The notes: generated by a model not told the origin, from the sequence alone. A stretch of DNA of 64,000 nt from Alisma plantago-aquatica (GCA_963693085.1 OY856411.1:116428767-116492766); one strand, 5' to 3'; counted from the first letter of the stretch, positions 48,623-59,832 are shown. Numbers and translations are program-made.

Positions 48623-50205
48623 ATTGAATTCTTCTTAATAAAAGAATACCCCACACTAATAAAGGACATTAAGAATCACAAGGAGTTGTAAGTTCTTATA
48701 TCCTTGACAGATACACCTTGTTTATCTATGTGATGAGTTGTTCATGTGATGAGTCAACTATCTAGATGAATATGAGGAACCAAATTTTGAGTTATGGTTT
48801 ATGACCATTACATCCTAAATGACATCCATGTGAACCATAAGGTATGACCTTGATGGTAGCACCCATTGGATGAAATCCATAAGTGAAAATGAATCTTAAG
48901 TGTTAAGGCATATGGATAACATTTTTAGAAGGATGATGTGTGTTGATTGCAACTTAATGACTAAGACATTTGGCATATGGATACTAAAACCACATTCCTA
49001 TGAGGAATAAAACAAGGATGTGTACGTGACACAACCTATAAGGTTTATGAATCCACTAATGCAAATGAAGTCTATAAGTTACAATAGACTAATCAATGTG
49101 ATTGATTGAGTACAAGCAACTCAAAATTGGATCTTTACTTTGATGATATAGTCAAAGGGTTCGAATGATATGTCAAAGATAAAGAAGGGTTCTGTGATTT
49201 AGTGGGAGTATGTTCACATTCCACATGTTGATGTGAAATGGAAATGTTCTAGAATGGAAATCCAAAAGAGGAAATTATCTTTAAGGAAGATAGAGATGTT
49301 TCCTATGTGATAGGAATAAAGATCTATAGAGATAGTTCTCAAAAACCTCTTCACCTGAAAAGAGAAAGCATACATTGGAAATCTGTACTGAACGGTTCAG
49401 TATGCACAGATTCAATGGGAGAAAACTTGTCCATATTACATGGAGTTAGTATCCCATGGCCAAGTGTCCAATTCTTATGAAGAATGGGAACACTAAGAAT
49501 AGATATGGATCTATCATGTATGTAATCATCCCATTATCTTGCATGTATCGACATGGCAAGAACAACATGCATTCATCATCTTGTATGTAGGACATGGCAA
49601 TATGATGTGCTCATCCTGATAACTCATATGTAAGACATGACGAGTGGATGTCTGTCTACTTCTAGTAAGGGTTACTAGAATACCATGAGAACTTGATAAG
49701 TATTTGAGAAGTGCTAGTTCTATGGAGATAAGGAAGAGTTCAATGTAAAGAGTTACATTGATGCAAACTTCTGAAAGGATAGAAAAATTAACCGCAAAAT
49801 ATATATCTGATATATAAAAGTGAAAGTTTGTTGATAATTGGAAGTGTTTCAATAAAACCATTTAAAAGGAAATGTCGAGTATATACGCATTAGAGAACAG
49901 CAGTGGATACTATATGGATCTGGAAGTTCATGATATGAACTTATAGATATTCTGCTCATTGATGATAAGTATGGAATCCTTGATCATGTAATGTGGCTAA
50001 AGGTTAGCAAAGGAAAACTAGATCACATATTACGGCAACTCCATCTCATACGTGTCACGTACATCGAAGAGATGTGAGACATGAAATTTATGCTGACTTT
50101 GGCAAGGTGTTTCCATTACTCACTATGTTCGTAGTAGAGCACAGTAACATGTGGGACGTGTTTGAAGATCACTATGAATATGATTCAAGGGTGATTGGCT
50201 CGCAG
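48623..50205 (+). pseudogene. Degenerate copia pol, right remnant (RT and RNase H end)
   Basis: Resumes after the LINE. A stop-free piece at about 49288-49400 (VSYVIGIKIYRDSSQKPLHL) resembles the C-terminal half of the copia reverse transcriptase. Around 50015 DHILRQLHLIR resembles the end of the copia RNase H. Numerous stops and frame changes lie between. The catalytic box of the reverse transcriptase was not found. A purine tract (CAAGTGGGAGTC, 50208-50219) precedes the 3' LTR. Confidence 0.6.
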
Positions 50206-50219
50206 TGCAAGTGGGAGTC

Positions 50220-52459
50220 TGTTGGTATGTATGCCCTGAGAGACAATCATGGGATGATTGGTGGGATACATTAAGATTGATTTGATAAACATCAAAGGCA
50301 AGCTTCCAATTCTTTCTGGTTCAATAATATAAGATAGTGATAGAACATATTGAATGTCTAGAGAATGATAATACTAAATGACGTATACTTTCAGGTTCAG
50401 GACCTGAACGATGAGATCATACGGATGCTAAGAGTTTGTATATTCTTGTTATGTCCCTAGGCGGATGTCATTGTAGAAGGTAGATAGACATCAATGACAC
50501 ACAAGACTAGATTGTGGTGTTGGTTGATGATAGAATCTTTAGTCATGATATAGAGATATCAAACAAAACACATAGGTACTTGTTAGAGAACAAGTGTACC
50601 GGACAGACCCACCGTGAGTTTGACACATGGAACCATGACATGGTAGTCACAGTCAGTACTCACAGTGCTGGTGGTGAGCGTGATTCTTTGACTTGAAATC
50701 ACTATACTCAACACCTGTCGTTGGGAACACTTTGACATCATCAAACGCAGTCCTGAAACATTGGTTGTTATAAAGGTGATGATTGGGTGGCTTTGACACA
50801 TGGGGCTTTTGAGGGGTGAGTGATAGATATGGGATTTGTCCCTCCTGAGGGAGTTTGATATCCATGGCCACTTGATGAGTAGGATTGAGAAAGGTGTTCA
50901 CGCATGTGTGAATCAGTATGTGATATTGATGTCATACATATCTCTTCCAATCTACTATGAGATCAAGAAAGCAAATGAACGTTGACAGGATGACTGTTCC
51001 ATGCCTTGAGTTCATTCGGGATATCAATGACAAAGGAATTATACATTCACTATAACACCATTCACATATTGTAGGATTGAAAGTTGTTCTCCAACTTTCT
51101 ATTTCACTTGGGTAGCATTGATGTGTGACTAGGCACCTCTCTTTTCTTGTGAAGTCATAAGTGTTATGGACTTTCACTGCCAACGTGAAATGGACCTGCA
51201 GGGTCACACACATAGGATTTAACATGGAAGAGGAGTTTTGTCCACAAACAATGTTTTGATTGATTACTAAAGGAGCTTAGTAGTTCAATTAAACACTCAA
51301 TCAATTGATAGCTCAGTATCATAATGTACAAGGTGTTGGATTGATTGATTAGAGTATCAGATTGATTGAAACTGCAATTGACTATTTCTGCACAATCTGC
51401 ACTCCCAACCAATCGGCTCATGTGATGAACCGATCAGCTCAGCTTGGTGAACCGATCAGCTCAAGTGGTGAGTCGATCGGCTCATGGACAGGGTGAAATG
51501 ATTGATTCTAGTATTCAAATGATCCGTTCAACTGGTGAAACCGAGAAAGTTGGGAAAGTAGGATTGGTGAGAAATTTCCTTTCATTTCACTTGCCCAATT
51601 TTATTGGAACAAGGATTGGTATTTGATACCAATTAGAAACAAAAGATGAAAAGTCAATTGGGAACTGACCAGGACCACGAACCGACCAGTTCAGAAGTGA
51701 ACCGACCGTTTCATGGGTCCCAACCGATCAGTTGAGGTTTCAACCGACCAACTCAGGTGCCCAACTGACCGTTTCAGTTGTGAAGCGATCGGTTCAGGTT
51801 GCGAGTTGGTTGTTTTTGTGGAAAATCTTAAACCCTTCTACTCCTGCTTTAGTCCCGAATTGCCCGGGATATAGAACCCTATCCCATGACCCTCCTATAT
51901 ATAGGGGTATTGGGGGCTTCTCAAAGAAAAACTCGATGCAACCAGTTGCTCTGTAAATTTGTCGTTCTCTCTGGTTTTGGTAACCGAGAGAGCCCGAGTA
52001 AGTGCTACCCGATAAGGGAGGCACAACAAGGGAAAGACAACAGCAGAAAGAAACTGGTGGCAGGAGAGTGTGTCCATGACTAGTATGCCGACAGGAGGGT
52101 GCGACTCCTTCCAATTCCTTGTGGGACAAGGAGATTGGAGTTCTAGGTGGTCCGTGTGGACTACTTAGAGGTGGGAGATTTCTACCACTCGAAGGACAAC
52201 TATCAATCCTGACAGTCCCGGTGAGACCACGAGTCGTCAGTCCCAGTGCGACCAAGAGTTGTACAGACCCCGTCTAAAACTGGAGGTGAAGACCGTGCAA
52301 GCCGCGAGGTATTGTCCCTAAGAAAGCCTCAGGAAAAGGTATGATTCCACAAACCATCCTTTCCTATTGTATAGAAGTTGATGCGTTTCCTTATTCTGGG
52401 TTTGGGGACGAGAAAATTTTTATTTCCGCTGCCTTCTCTGCCTCCCCTAAAACCCAACA
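50220..52459 (+). repeat. 3' LTR of the copia element (2.24 kb)
   Basis: Begins TGTTGGTATG directly after the purine tract and ends CCCAACA at 52459. Nearly the same length as the 5' LTR (2240 and 2244 bp). It repeats the palindrome cluster (about 51412-51795) and the TATA box near 51896. Confidence 0.9.
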
Positions 52460-53398
52460 CATGTTTCATCACCCATAGTTAGGGTTTACTATTCATCCCA
52501 ATTAGGGTTTCATGTTTCATCACCCATAATTAGGGTTTTGGATCACATTACTCTTAATTAGGTCTACACACATCATCATCCTAAATTAGGGTTACATCCA
52601 TACCTTGAATTAGGATTTCAATTATAATTGCACTGGATTAGGGTTAAGGTTCAACAACCTTGTCAGTTAGGGTTTATGTTCATGATTAGGGTTTCATGAT
52701 CTCTTTACTTAGGGATCATACCCTTAATCACCACATGAATCATACTCATGTATCAACTCCATGTTATCATTCCCCTCAACTTGATTAGGTCATATTAACC
52801 CTTAGTCAAGTTCATACAACTATGAATGACATGGTATACCAAGTCCTTGCTCTTGTAAGCAATTAGGGTTCCTTCCTGAATCAACACTAATCACTTAGGT
52901 ACTATTAGGGTTTAACCTGTGTACCTTTATTGATTATCATTACTAATCATCTTTGGATTATTGGAACTTTCATTATCTTCAATTATCCAAGTAATTGAAT
53001 CACCATCAACCTCCATGCAGTTTTGAAGTTTCATCACCAAACAGTTTTGAAACCGTATGCCACCAAATGGTTTTGAAATTGTTTGACCCCAAACAGTTTC
53101 AAGATCATTTGGTCTCAAACGGTCTCAAGACCCTTTGGGCGAAATCAGTCCCAAAACCACAAGGGATCACTAGGTCATTTATCCATCAAATTGATTTCCA
53201 ATTGCACCATTGAAGTAACTATTGATTATTCAATTGAAGGGTTCATCAATATAAAACATTAAATCATCATACATGGTTCAAGGATCAACCACTAACCCAC
53301 CAAATGGTTTTGAAACCGTTTGGTTCCAAACGGTCTCAAGACCATTTGAACCAAAATGTCTTGAAATCGTTAGGACCAATCAAGGATTTCTTCAATCA
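52460..53398 (-). repeat. 5' LTR of Tekay-2, outer part (truncated)
   Basis: Resumes LTR homology after the copia element with CATGTTTCATCACCC and matches the other LTR from about 25545 to 26385. It stops at 53398 (TTCTTCAATCACA), so about 1.6 kb of the LTR start is missing. Palindrome copies occur at about 53037-53370. Confidence 0.85.
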
Positions 53399-53604
53399 CA
53401 TAAAAAAAGGGTATTGAACTATAAAAAAATTGTAGCGAAAACCCCATATTTTCTAGATAAAGGCTTTAACTACATATTTCTTTACACATACAAGTTGTAG
53501 TATATGCTTGTATAACTAAAGACTTTAACTATATTTTTCAAAAATTTAGTTAGATGATCCATTCGCTACAAATTCATATGTATCCGAAAGTGTATCTAGA
53601 TATT
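53399..53604. other. Unassigned 206 bp with a short terminal inverted repeat
   Basis: Lies between the truncated Tekay-2 LTR and the next LTR. It contains TTGTAGCGAA (53430-53439) and TTCGCTACAA (53562-53571), a perfect 10-bp inverted repeat 142 bp end to end. Between them are two related copies of a motif like AAAGRCTTTAACTA. It could be a small MITE or a remnant of a larger transposon end; no target duplication is evident. Confidence 0.45.
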
Positions 53605-53931
53605 TGATGCAGCCCTATTTTAGGGCTTCATCTTGTGCTATATTCCTCTTCAATCACATATATACTTGTTAGATTACATGTTATTCCCCCCAATATGCTT
53701 ATTTCTATCAAATGCACTTATGGAGGCTTTTTGCGTGTTTTATAGGTACTTTTTCCACTACATGATGGCATGGAAAGAGGATGGTCAAATCTAGGGTTTC
53801 CTCAGGCTTGAGGAGCCCAAAATGAGGCCAAAACGACTTCCAACCTACCCCAAGTGGTCAAAGAAGGTTTTGAAGCAATACCCTCCATGGATGGCCAAGT
53901 TCAACACTCAAATGCAGGGGAAGGACCCCAA

Positions 53932-54203
53932 CACGGCCGTTCTACCATGGAATGGCCGTGCTGGGACATGCCCCAAGCAGCAGAATCATCAAAAATTGAC
54001 CCAGTTGGCCAGAACGATCGTGTTACCAAGAATGGCCGTTTTGGCAGATCCCAGCACGGTCGTGCTGGCCAGCACGGCCGTGCCACCATCCCCAGAAACT
54101 CAAAATTCCCCTGTTCAATCCATTTTCTCACCATGGCCGTTCCCATCCACCACGGCCGTGCTACCCATTGTCCAACATGGCCGTGCAGCCCACCACGGCC
54201 GTG
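53932..54203. repeat. Palindrome cluster CACGGCCGTG in LTR 1
   Basis: About eleven copies lie in 272 bp: four perfect or nearly perfect 10-mers (54073, 54151 and 54194 are perfect) and variants such as CATGGCCGTG, AATGGCCGTT and CACGGTCGTG. Most differences are C to T or G to A. The cluster ends 77 bp before the TATA box. An ORF translating it as repeated HGRA is a by-product. Confidence 0.9.
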
Positions 54204-54279
54204 CTACACATAATTTTACCCGTTTTTCCACTGTTTTCCCCATTTTACCCCTAACTTAACCCTAGACCCCCTAGACACC

Positions 54280-54287
54280 TATATATA
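54280..54287 (+). promoter_or_regulatory. TATA box of LTR 1
   Basis: TATATATA in the context CACCTATATATACCTAGG, immediately downstream of the palindrome cluster. The same box is at 61120-61127 in LTR 2. Probable U3/R promoter. Confidence 0.7.
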
Positions 54288-55829
54288 CCTAGGTGGCGGC
54301 TGGGGCACAAGGGTGGCTACCTTCTACCCCTTCCTAGCTCCCCAAATCGCCACCCACTCCATTCCACTTCACCTCCACCTCAAATCCACTCCATTTCACC
54401 ATTTCCACCACATAACCCCCCATATCTAAGCCTTCCATCCACTTCCCTCCATCATTCCACACCATTTAATTAAAGGAGAAGAAGGAGGACATCCCTGCAG
54501 CTGCTGGAGAGGAGGACTTCTTCGTCTACACCGAGCTCCATGGCCTCCTCTACCTCTTTCTCTTTTCTTTTTGTATTTTGCTTTGTTATGAGTAGCTAGG
54601 CCCCTTGGGTGGGCTGTTTGGGGGATATTATGTTACTTTGATACCATGATGGGGGATAATGACATGTAAACTTTGTAATTTCATTTGTTAATGATTATAT
54701 TCTATTTGCATCTCATTCTCCATGGATTTCTTGTTGATTTGTGTGTGAAATCACTTAGGAATTTAGGCAAATTGCTTAAATGTGTGAATTTTGGGATTTG
54801 CCCCTAGGTCCAATTCTTGGATCCCTAGGTTGCCCCCCATCTTCCTACATCATAATCAATATCCCTAAACCTAAGTGAGATATCTAAGTAGCTAGATTAG
54901 ATAATTATAGTGTAATTAGCATGGAGCCTTCTCAAGGCTAGAATGTGGGGGAATTGGGGTCCAAAACCCTAATTTCACCTCCCCATTACTACCCTCGGCC
55001 CCTAATTGCTCTCGGAATGCCTAATCTTGAAACCTAGACTTGATTAGACTCTAATTGAATTGAACCTAATCCCTAAACCAATTGAGCCTCGTAAGGGTAG
55101 TAGGAGGTGTTAGGGACTAGTTCCCCTATACACAACCTAGCATATCCATGGCCAGTTAGTAGCTTAGGTTAATTCATTAGACTCTAGCTTGTTGTTTGGT
55201 TTGGATCATCTAAATGGAATCATAGTGTTCATATGTCACCCCCAACTTAAGTGATAAGTTCATACCCCTAAACAGCCCACACATCTCTTTACTGTTTAAA
55301 ACCCTAGTTTTGTGTTTGCTTAGCTTAATTAGCTTCTTGCCTTGCTCTTGCCTTGTTTATGCTAGTTTAGTTCTTTAATTGCTCTTTTGCTTCTCTCTTG
55401 TTTGCCTTAGTGTAATTTGCCTTTTCATACCTAGCTTAGTCTTTCCTTGCTTGCTTAGTCTTAATCTAACCTAGGGTTAACATAGATTTCATTCTTGCCT
55501 TCAATTGCTTGCTTGTTCATAATAGTTAACAATCAAAAACAACCTTTAAACCCTTAACCCTAGTCTCCGCAGTAGGAACCTAGCTAAACTAACCTAGCTC
55601 TAGTGCCCCCTCTTTTCCCTGTGGATCGACCCTTTACTTGCCACCTTCCTATACTACGACACGACCCTGTGCGCTTGCGGGTGTAGTGTTTTAGTAGACG
55701 TAGGTAGCTAGTTTAGGTTTATAAATTTTGAAAGCAAACCCCCATCCACCGTGCATTCTGACCTCGTGGGGCACATCTATGCAATTGAGTAGTGTGTTAA
55801 CACCACTAGCGGAAGCGCACCAAGCTTTC

Positions 55830-55847
55830 TGGCGCAGTTGCCGGGGA
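55830..55847 (+). other. Primer-binding site, Asp-tRNA type
   Basis: TGGCGCAGTTGCCGGGGA differs by one base from TGGCGCCGTTGCCGGGGA, the site used by many Athila/Tat elements and complementary to the 3' end of tRNA-Asp. Confidence 0.88.
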
Positions 55848-56021
55848 TTAGAGGCGTTCGGCCTAGCTAGTTAGTTTTTCTTTGACTTTTCCTACTGCCC
55901 TCATCATTGCTATTCTTTATTCATTTTTCTTTGCATTCTTGGTGTATATTGGTTTTCTAACTTGTTTTATTTTGTTTGGTTGTGCCTTTTGCATGTGACA
56001 AGCCATTTGGGAGGAAACAAG

Positions 56022-58220
56022 ATGGGAGACCAGAATGCACCTCACAAGCCGCTTCAAGACTACTTCATGCCTAGCAACTACAAATCGCCAATTGCTAGCA
56101 GGGTTGATCAGATGCCAGGGGAGCAATTCTCTATTCCTCCACGTCTTCTTGGGCTCATGCCCATCTTCTACAGCTCAGAGAGTGAGAACCCCTACAAGCA
56201 CTTAGACTCCTTTCTTAAAGTATGCTCCACCTTCAGGACGTTAACGGCTAGTGATGATATAATTCGGTTGACCTTGTTCTCTTTCTCCCTCAAAGATAGA
56301 GCTAAAGACTGGTATGACTCAAGAAAAGACATCATGAGTTGGGAAACAATGAAGAATGCTTTCTTGAGACAATTCTACTCTATAGCAAGGTTGACACAAA
56401 TGTGGCGTTCTGTGACAAGTTTTAGCCAAATGGGCAATGAGCAGTTTCATAATGCATGGGAGAGATTCAAGAAGTTGTTGAGAGAGTGTCCTCTCCATGA
56501 GATCCCTTTGTGGAAGCTAGTTCAATCATTCTACTCTAGTTTGTCTCTAAAGGACCAAGACATAGTGGACTCTTCTTGTGGAGGAGTTTTCATGGCAAGG
56601 CCACCTGAGGAGATATGGCCTTTGTTTGAGCAGTTGGCTGAAGGATCCAGAATTCGAGCTTCTAGCATGATGAATGAAAGAGGGTATGCCTTTGGTGTGA
56701 CACCACCTACTCATGATGACTCAAGCCCGCAAGTGATGAAGATTCTTGGTGACATGATGAACTTTATGAAGAACCATGTGACAAATGCTCCTTGCCACCC
56801 TGTCAATTCTATAGAGTTCTATGGGGAAGAAAAGAAGACACCTCACTCCTATAGCTACCAGGAACCACAAAGTCCCACATACAACTCAAGGTTTGAGGAA
56901 GAGGTTCTTTCCATATTGAGAGTGTTTGATGATGTTCAAAGGGATGTTGCAAGGTTAGAAGAGAGAATAGAGCAACTATCTTCTATAATCGCTCTCCAAG
57001 AGGAAAAATTGTCTTCAAGACCCATCGTGAGCCACCATGAAGTAAGTGGACCCATACCATCTTCACAAGTTTTCTACAGTCCACCCCCCATGCAAGTGCA
57101 TCCCATTCACTCCTTCCAAGGCTATCCCCAGCCTTACACTCCTCCACCACCTTCACCACCTCAATTTTCCCAAAACTTCACCATCCAACCCCAATTCTCT
57201 CCTCCCCCTCAATCCTCTTCTCCATCTCAGTTTCAACCCCAAGTGTCACCCCCACCTCCTCCACAGCTACAACATGCTCCCTCTCCCCATCATGAGCAAG
57301 GTAGTGCTGTGACAGTTCTAAGGAGTGGGAAAACTCTTGAGCAACCCAAAAATCAAAGAAAGGTTGATAAAGCAAAGCAAAGGCAGCCAAGTGGTGATAC
57401 TGTGATTGATATTGCTGAAGATGATATTGTGATATCGCATGTTGAGTTTGGGATTCCATGTGATCCGCCACATACCCCTTTTGCAGGTCCTACCATCCCT
57501 AGTGTTCCGCCTCATGTTCATGCAAGTGCAGCAAAAACTAGTGATCCTCCATTTGTGGAAGCACTAGATGAGCCACCGGAATTGAAAAGGAGGCAAAAGC
57601 ACAATGTTGATATTCTTGAGGTGTTTCGCCAAGTAAAGGTGAACATTCCACTTTTGGATGCTATCAAGCAAATCCCATCATATGCTAAGTTCCTCAAGCA
57701 CCTATGCACTGTGAAAAGAAGGTCAACGGGGAGGATTCCAAAGAAGGTGAGATTGAATGAACAAGTGAGCTCCATCATACAACACTCACTTCCCGTGAAG
57801 AGAAAGGACCCAGGAACCCCACTCATACCTAGTTACATAGGGGGACATCGCATAGATAGGTCCTTACTTGATTTGGGATCTAGTGTAAATTTGATGCCAT
57901 ATCATGTCTATGTTGAGCTGGGTTTAGGCAAGTTGAAGCTGGCACATTACACTCTCCAGTTGGCAGATAGATCCATAAAAGTGCCTAGAGGTAGAGTGGA
58001 TGATGTCTTGGTGATGATAGACAAGGAAAAAGGTGCGGTGTTCCCAGCGGATTTCATTGTACTTGATATGGAGCCGGAGGATAGGAAGATTCCCATCATC
58101 TTGGGGAGGCCGTTCTTATCTACAGCTGATGTCGACATTCATGTACGTAGTGGCACCATGACAATATCATTTATGGACATGAAGATAAAGATCAACATGT
58201 ACAGGACCCCAACCCGGTGA
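56022..58220 (+). CDS. Gag-protease polyprotein, intact, 732 aa
   Basis: The start is set at the ATG at 56022 (GAAACAAGATGGGAG, good context), which begins MGDQNAPHKPLQDYF; the frame is open further upstream without a better start. The retrotransposon gag domain spans about residues 60-210, with LTLFSFSLKDRAKDWYDSR, WERFKKLLRECP and SSCGGVFMARPPEEIW. A predicted coiled coil (about 295-345) and a proline-rich linker (about 350-430) follow. A retropepsin domain is at about 600-715 with the DLGSS motif (Asp 617) and IILGRPFLST (about 690). No CCHC zinc knuckle is visible, which is unusual. The protein ends after the protease, and the downstream 2.2 kb is noncoding. Other functions for replication must come in trans. 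Confidence 0.9.
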   Translation: MGDQNAPHKPLQDYFMPSNYKSPIASRVDQMPGEQFSIPPRLLGLMPIFYSSESENPYKHLDSFLKVCSTFRTLTASDDIIRLTLFSFSLKDRAKDWYDSRKDIMSWETMKNAFLRQFYSIARLTQMWRSVTSFSQMGNEQFHNAWERFKKLLRECPLHEIPLWKLVQSFYSSLSLKDQDIVDSSCGGVFMARPPEEIWPLFEQLAEGSRIRASSMMNERGYAFGVTPPTHDDSSPQVMKILGDMMNFMKNHVTNAPCHPVNSIEFYGEEKKTPHSYSYQEPQSPTYNSRFEEEVLSILRVFDDVQRDVARLEERIEQLSSIIALQEEKLSSRPIVSHHEVSGPIPSSQVFYSPPPMQVHPIHSFQGYPQPYTPPPPSPPQFSQNFTIQPQFSPPPQSSSPSQFQPQVSPPPPPQLQHAPSPHHEQGSAVTVLRSGKTLEQPKNQRKVDKAKQRQPSGDTVIDIAEDDIVISHVEFGIPCDPPHTPFAGPTIPSVPPHVHASAAKTSDPPFVEALDEPPELKRRQKHNVDILEVFRQVKVNIPLLDAIKQIPSYAKFLKHLCTVKRRSTGRIPKKVRLNEQVSSIIQHSLPVKRKDPGTPLIPSYIGGHRIDRSLLDLGSSVNLMPYHVYVELGLGKLKLAHYTLQLADRSIKVPRGRVDDVLVMIDKEKGAVFPADFIVLDMEPEDRKIPIILGRPFLSTADVDIHVRSGTMTISFMDMKIKINMYRTPTR

Positions 58221-58721
58221 GTCCGAGATAGGGATATTGGACATGATCACTTCACAAGTCCAAATGGGCAATTGAGAGAAGGACATTAAGGTGAAGAAGT
58301 TAATGATGATTATTGTGATCAAAGGATGAGGAAAACAGATTGAGTGCAAAGGAAGGATGCATGTTTTGCAAGAATGTACACATGAGAATGCCAAACGGGT
58401 GAACTTTGAAGAATCACTTAAGAAGCCTAGCTGAAGGCAAGAAACTCAGTGCTTGTGGGAGGAAACCCACCTAGGTTTGGGAATTTTTAACCCAACCTTC
58501 ACTTTTTGATACAATTGCTTTGTTTTTACACTTTCCAAGAAAACACACGCACACTTGTATTTAATAGTTTTTGTCTAGTTTTAAGATGTGCAGGTGGTAA
58601 CAGGGTGAAATGAAGGAAATTTGAGTACAATTGAGAGAAGGATTCAAAGAAAAATCACTTCGGGTCAAGTTTTTGAGCATTTGATGTTCCTCATTTTGAG
58701 AGTAGCAGCTACAGGGACCAC

Positions 58722-58894
58722 CACGATCGTGGCACATCAATACAACCGTGGTCATTTGCATGAAAAACACACCAAGTCCCTGGATTCAGAAGCAAAATTA
58801 AGAAAAGCTGCCAAAGGACTACACCACGGCTGTGCCAGGCAGCATGGTCGTGCAACTTGAAGCCACCACGGCCATGCTACGCAACACGGCCGTG
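58722..58894. repeat. Second CACGGCCGTG cluster, in the internal region
   Basis: Six copies, more decayed than in the LTR: CACGATCGTG (58722), CACGGCTGTG, CATGGTCGTG, CACGGCCATG and a perfect CACGGCCGTG (58885). They lie about 0.5 kb after the gag-protease stop. Confidence 0.82.
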
Positions 58895-59832
58895 CTGCAG
58901 ACCAACTTCAGCCACTGAAGGTAGATTAGTGTGGAAGCTACTACGCATATCCTCCACCACAGGGACGAACACTGCCAGAGCCTCAAGAGAGCCATCATCA
59001 TCTACCCTATCATCCTAAACTCTACGATCATGTCGAGGACATCATGATTCAAAAGTTTGGGGTGGTAGGGCTGGTATGCCCTAGTTTCACTTTGCATTTC
59101 ACCTGCCACATCCACTTTTGTTTTCTTGTTTTTGCTATCTACCTTAGTCATCTTTACTGCTCTGCATACCTGCATGCCATGTCGTTTACTTTCTTGTCAT
59201 TTTACTGCATACCTGCATGCCATGTTGTTTACTTTCTTGTCATTTTTGCGTAATTTTCTGAAAAAATTTGCTCTTTTTTCCAAATATTGCATATCATTTA
59301 GATTTTTGGTAATTTCTGCATGTTTTAGCTAGGATTTGATTGTTTGCTGTTTTAAGTTCAATAATATAAGCTTAGATGTGATTGGAGGCAACTTGGCACC
59401 ATTTTGGCCAATTTTGCCCAAATTTGAGATTTCTTGTCTAGAAGTGTGTTTTGATCCAATCTCTACCGTTTTGAGTAAAAATGATGACCTTTGACAAATG
59501 CAACTGAATTATCATTGTTTGTTGCTAAGCGGTATCAATTTTTGACTTTTTACATGTGCATCACCTCTCTTATGATTGTGATTGAATTGGTTGAATTGTG
59601 AAATTGAGCAAGCTTTGAACGCTTAGTGTTTGTGGAATCACTTGTTGGATATATCAATTTCATTTTGTTCATTCATGTGGTGTGATATCTTGGATGAAGT
59701 GTTGGATTAATTCTCATGCAGGATGTCTTATGTAGAAAATCATACCAATGACCCCTCTTTGACCCGACTATTCTTGCACCATCTTCATACCCCTCCGCCT
59801 CATAAAAAGATGCCAAAGTGTACATATTAACC

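Larger units (their letters stand above)
38112..52459 (+). mobile_element. Ty1/copia LTR retrotransposon with a LINE inside
   Basis: LTRs at 38112-40355 and 50220-52459 begin TGTTGG and end (3' copy) CCAACA. CATGT flanks the element on both sides (38107-38111 and 52460-52464). A primer-binding site, gag and degenerate pol remnants lie between. Gag is of the UBN2/copia type with a CCHC knuckle. Without the LINE the internal region is about 4.7 kb, of which only about 2.35 kb lies downstream of gag, less than a complete copia pol needs. LTR divergence looks like roughly 8 percent by eye, so the insertion is not recent. Confidence 0.9.
23309..53398 (-). mobile_element. Tekay-2: chromodomain-type Ty3 retrotransposon with nested insertions
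   Basis: Minus-strand relative of Tekay-1. In element order: 5' LTR (53398 to 35916, split by a copia insertion and lacking its outer end), primer-binding site (35898-35909), gag, pol (split by a solo LTR) and 3' LTR (27968-23309). Without insertions the internal region is about 4.83 kb. The outer end of the 5' LTR is missing beyond 53398, so a matching target duplication for GTGGT (23304-23308) cannot be tested. Confidence 0.88.
53605..55822 (+). repeat. LTR 1 of the gag-protease element (2.2 kb)
   Basis: Begins TGATGCAGCCCTATTTTAGGG and ends GCGCACCA at about 55822, eight bases before the primer-binding site. Carries the CACGGCCGTG cluster and a TATA box. Confidence 0.88.

Noticed and set aside
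51794..52255. 153-aa minus-strand ORF
   Set aside because: Inside the copia 3' LTR around the promoter region, antisense, without motifs.
53822..54259. ORFs of 145 and 119 aa with repeated HGRA
   Set aside because: They are translations of the CACGGCCGTG cluster in the LTR; the matching ORF in LTR 2 differs in frame and length.
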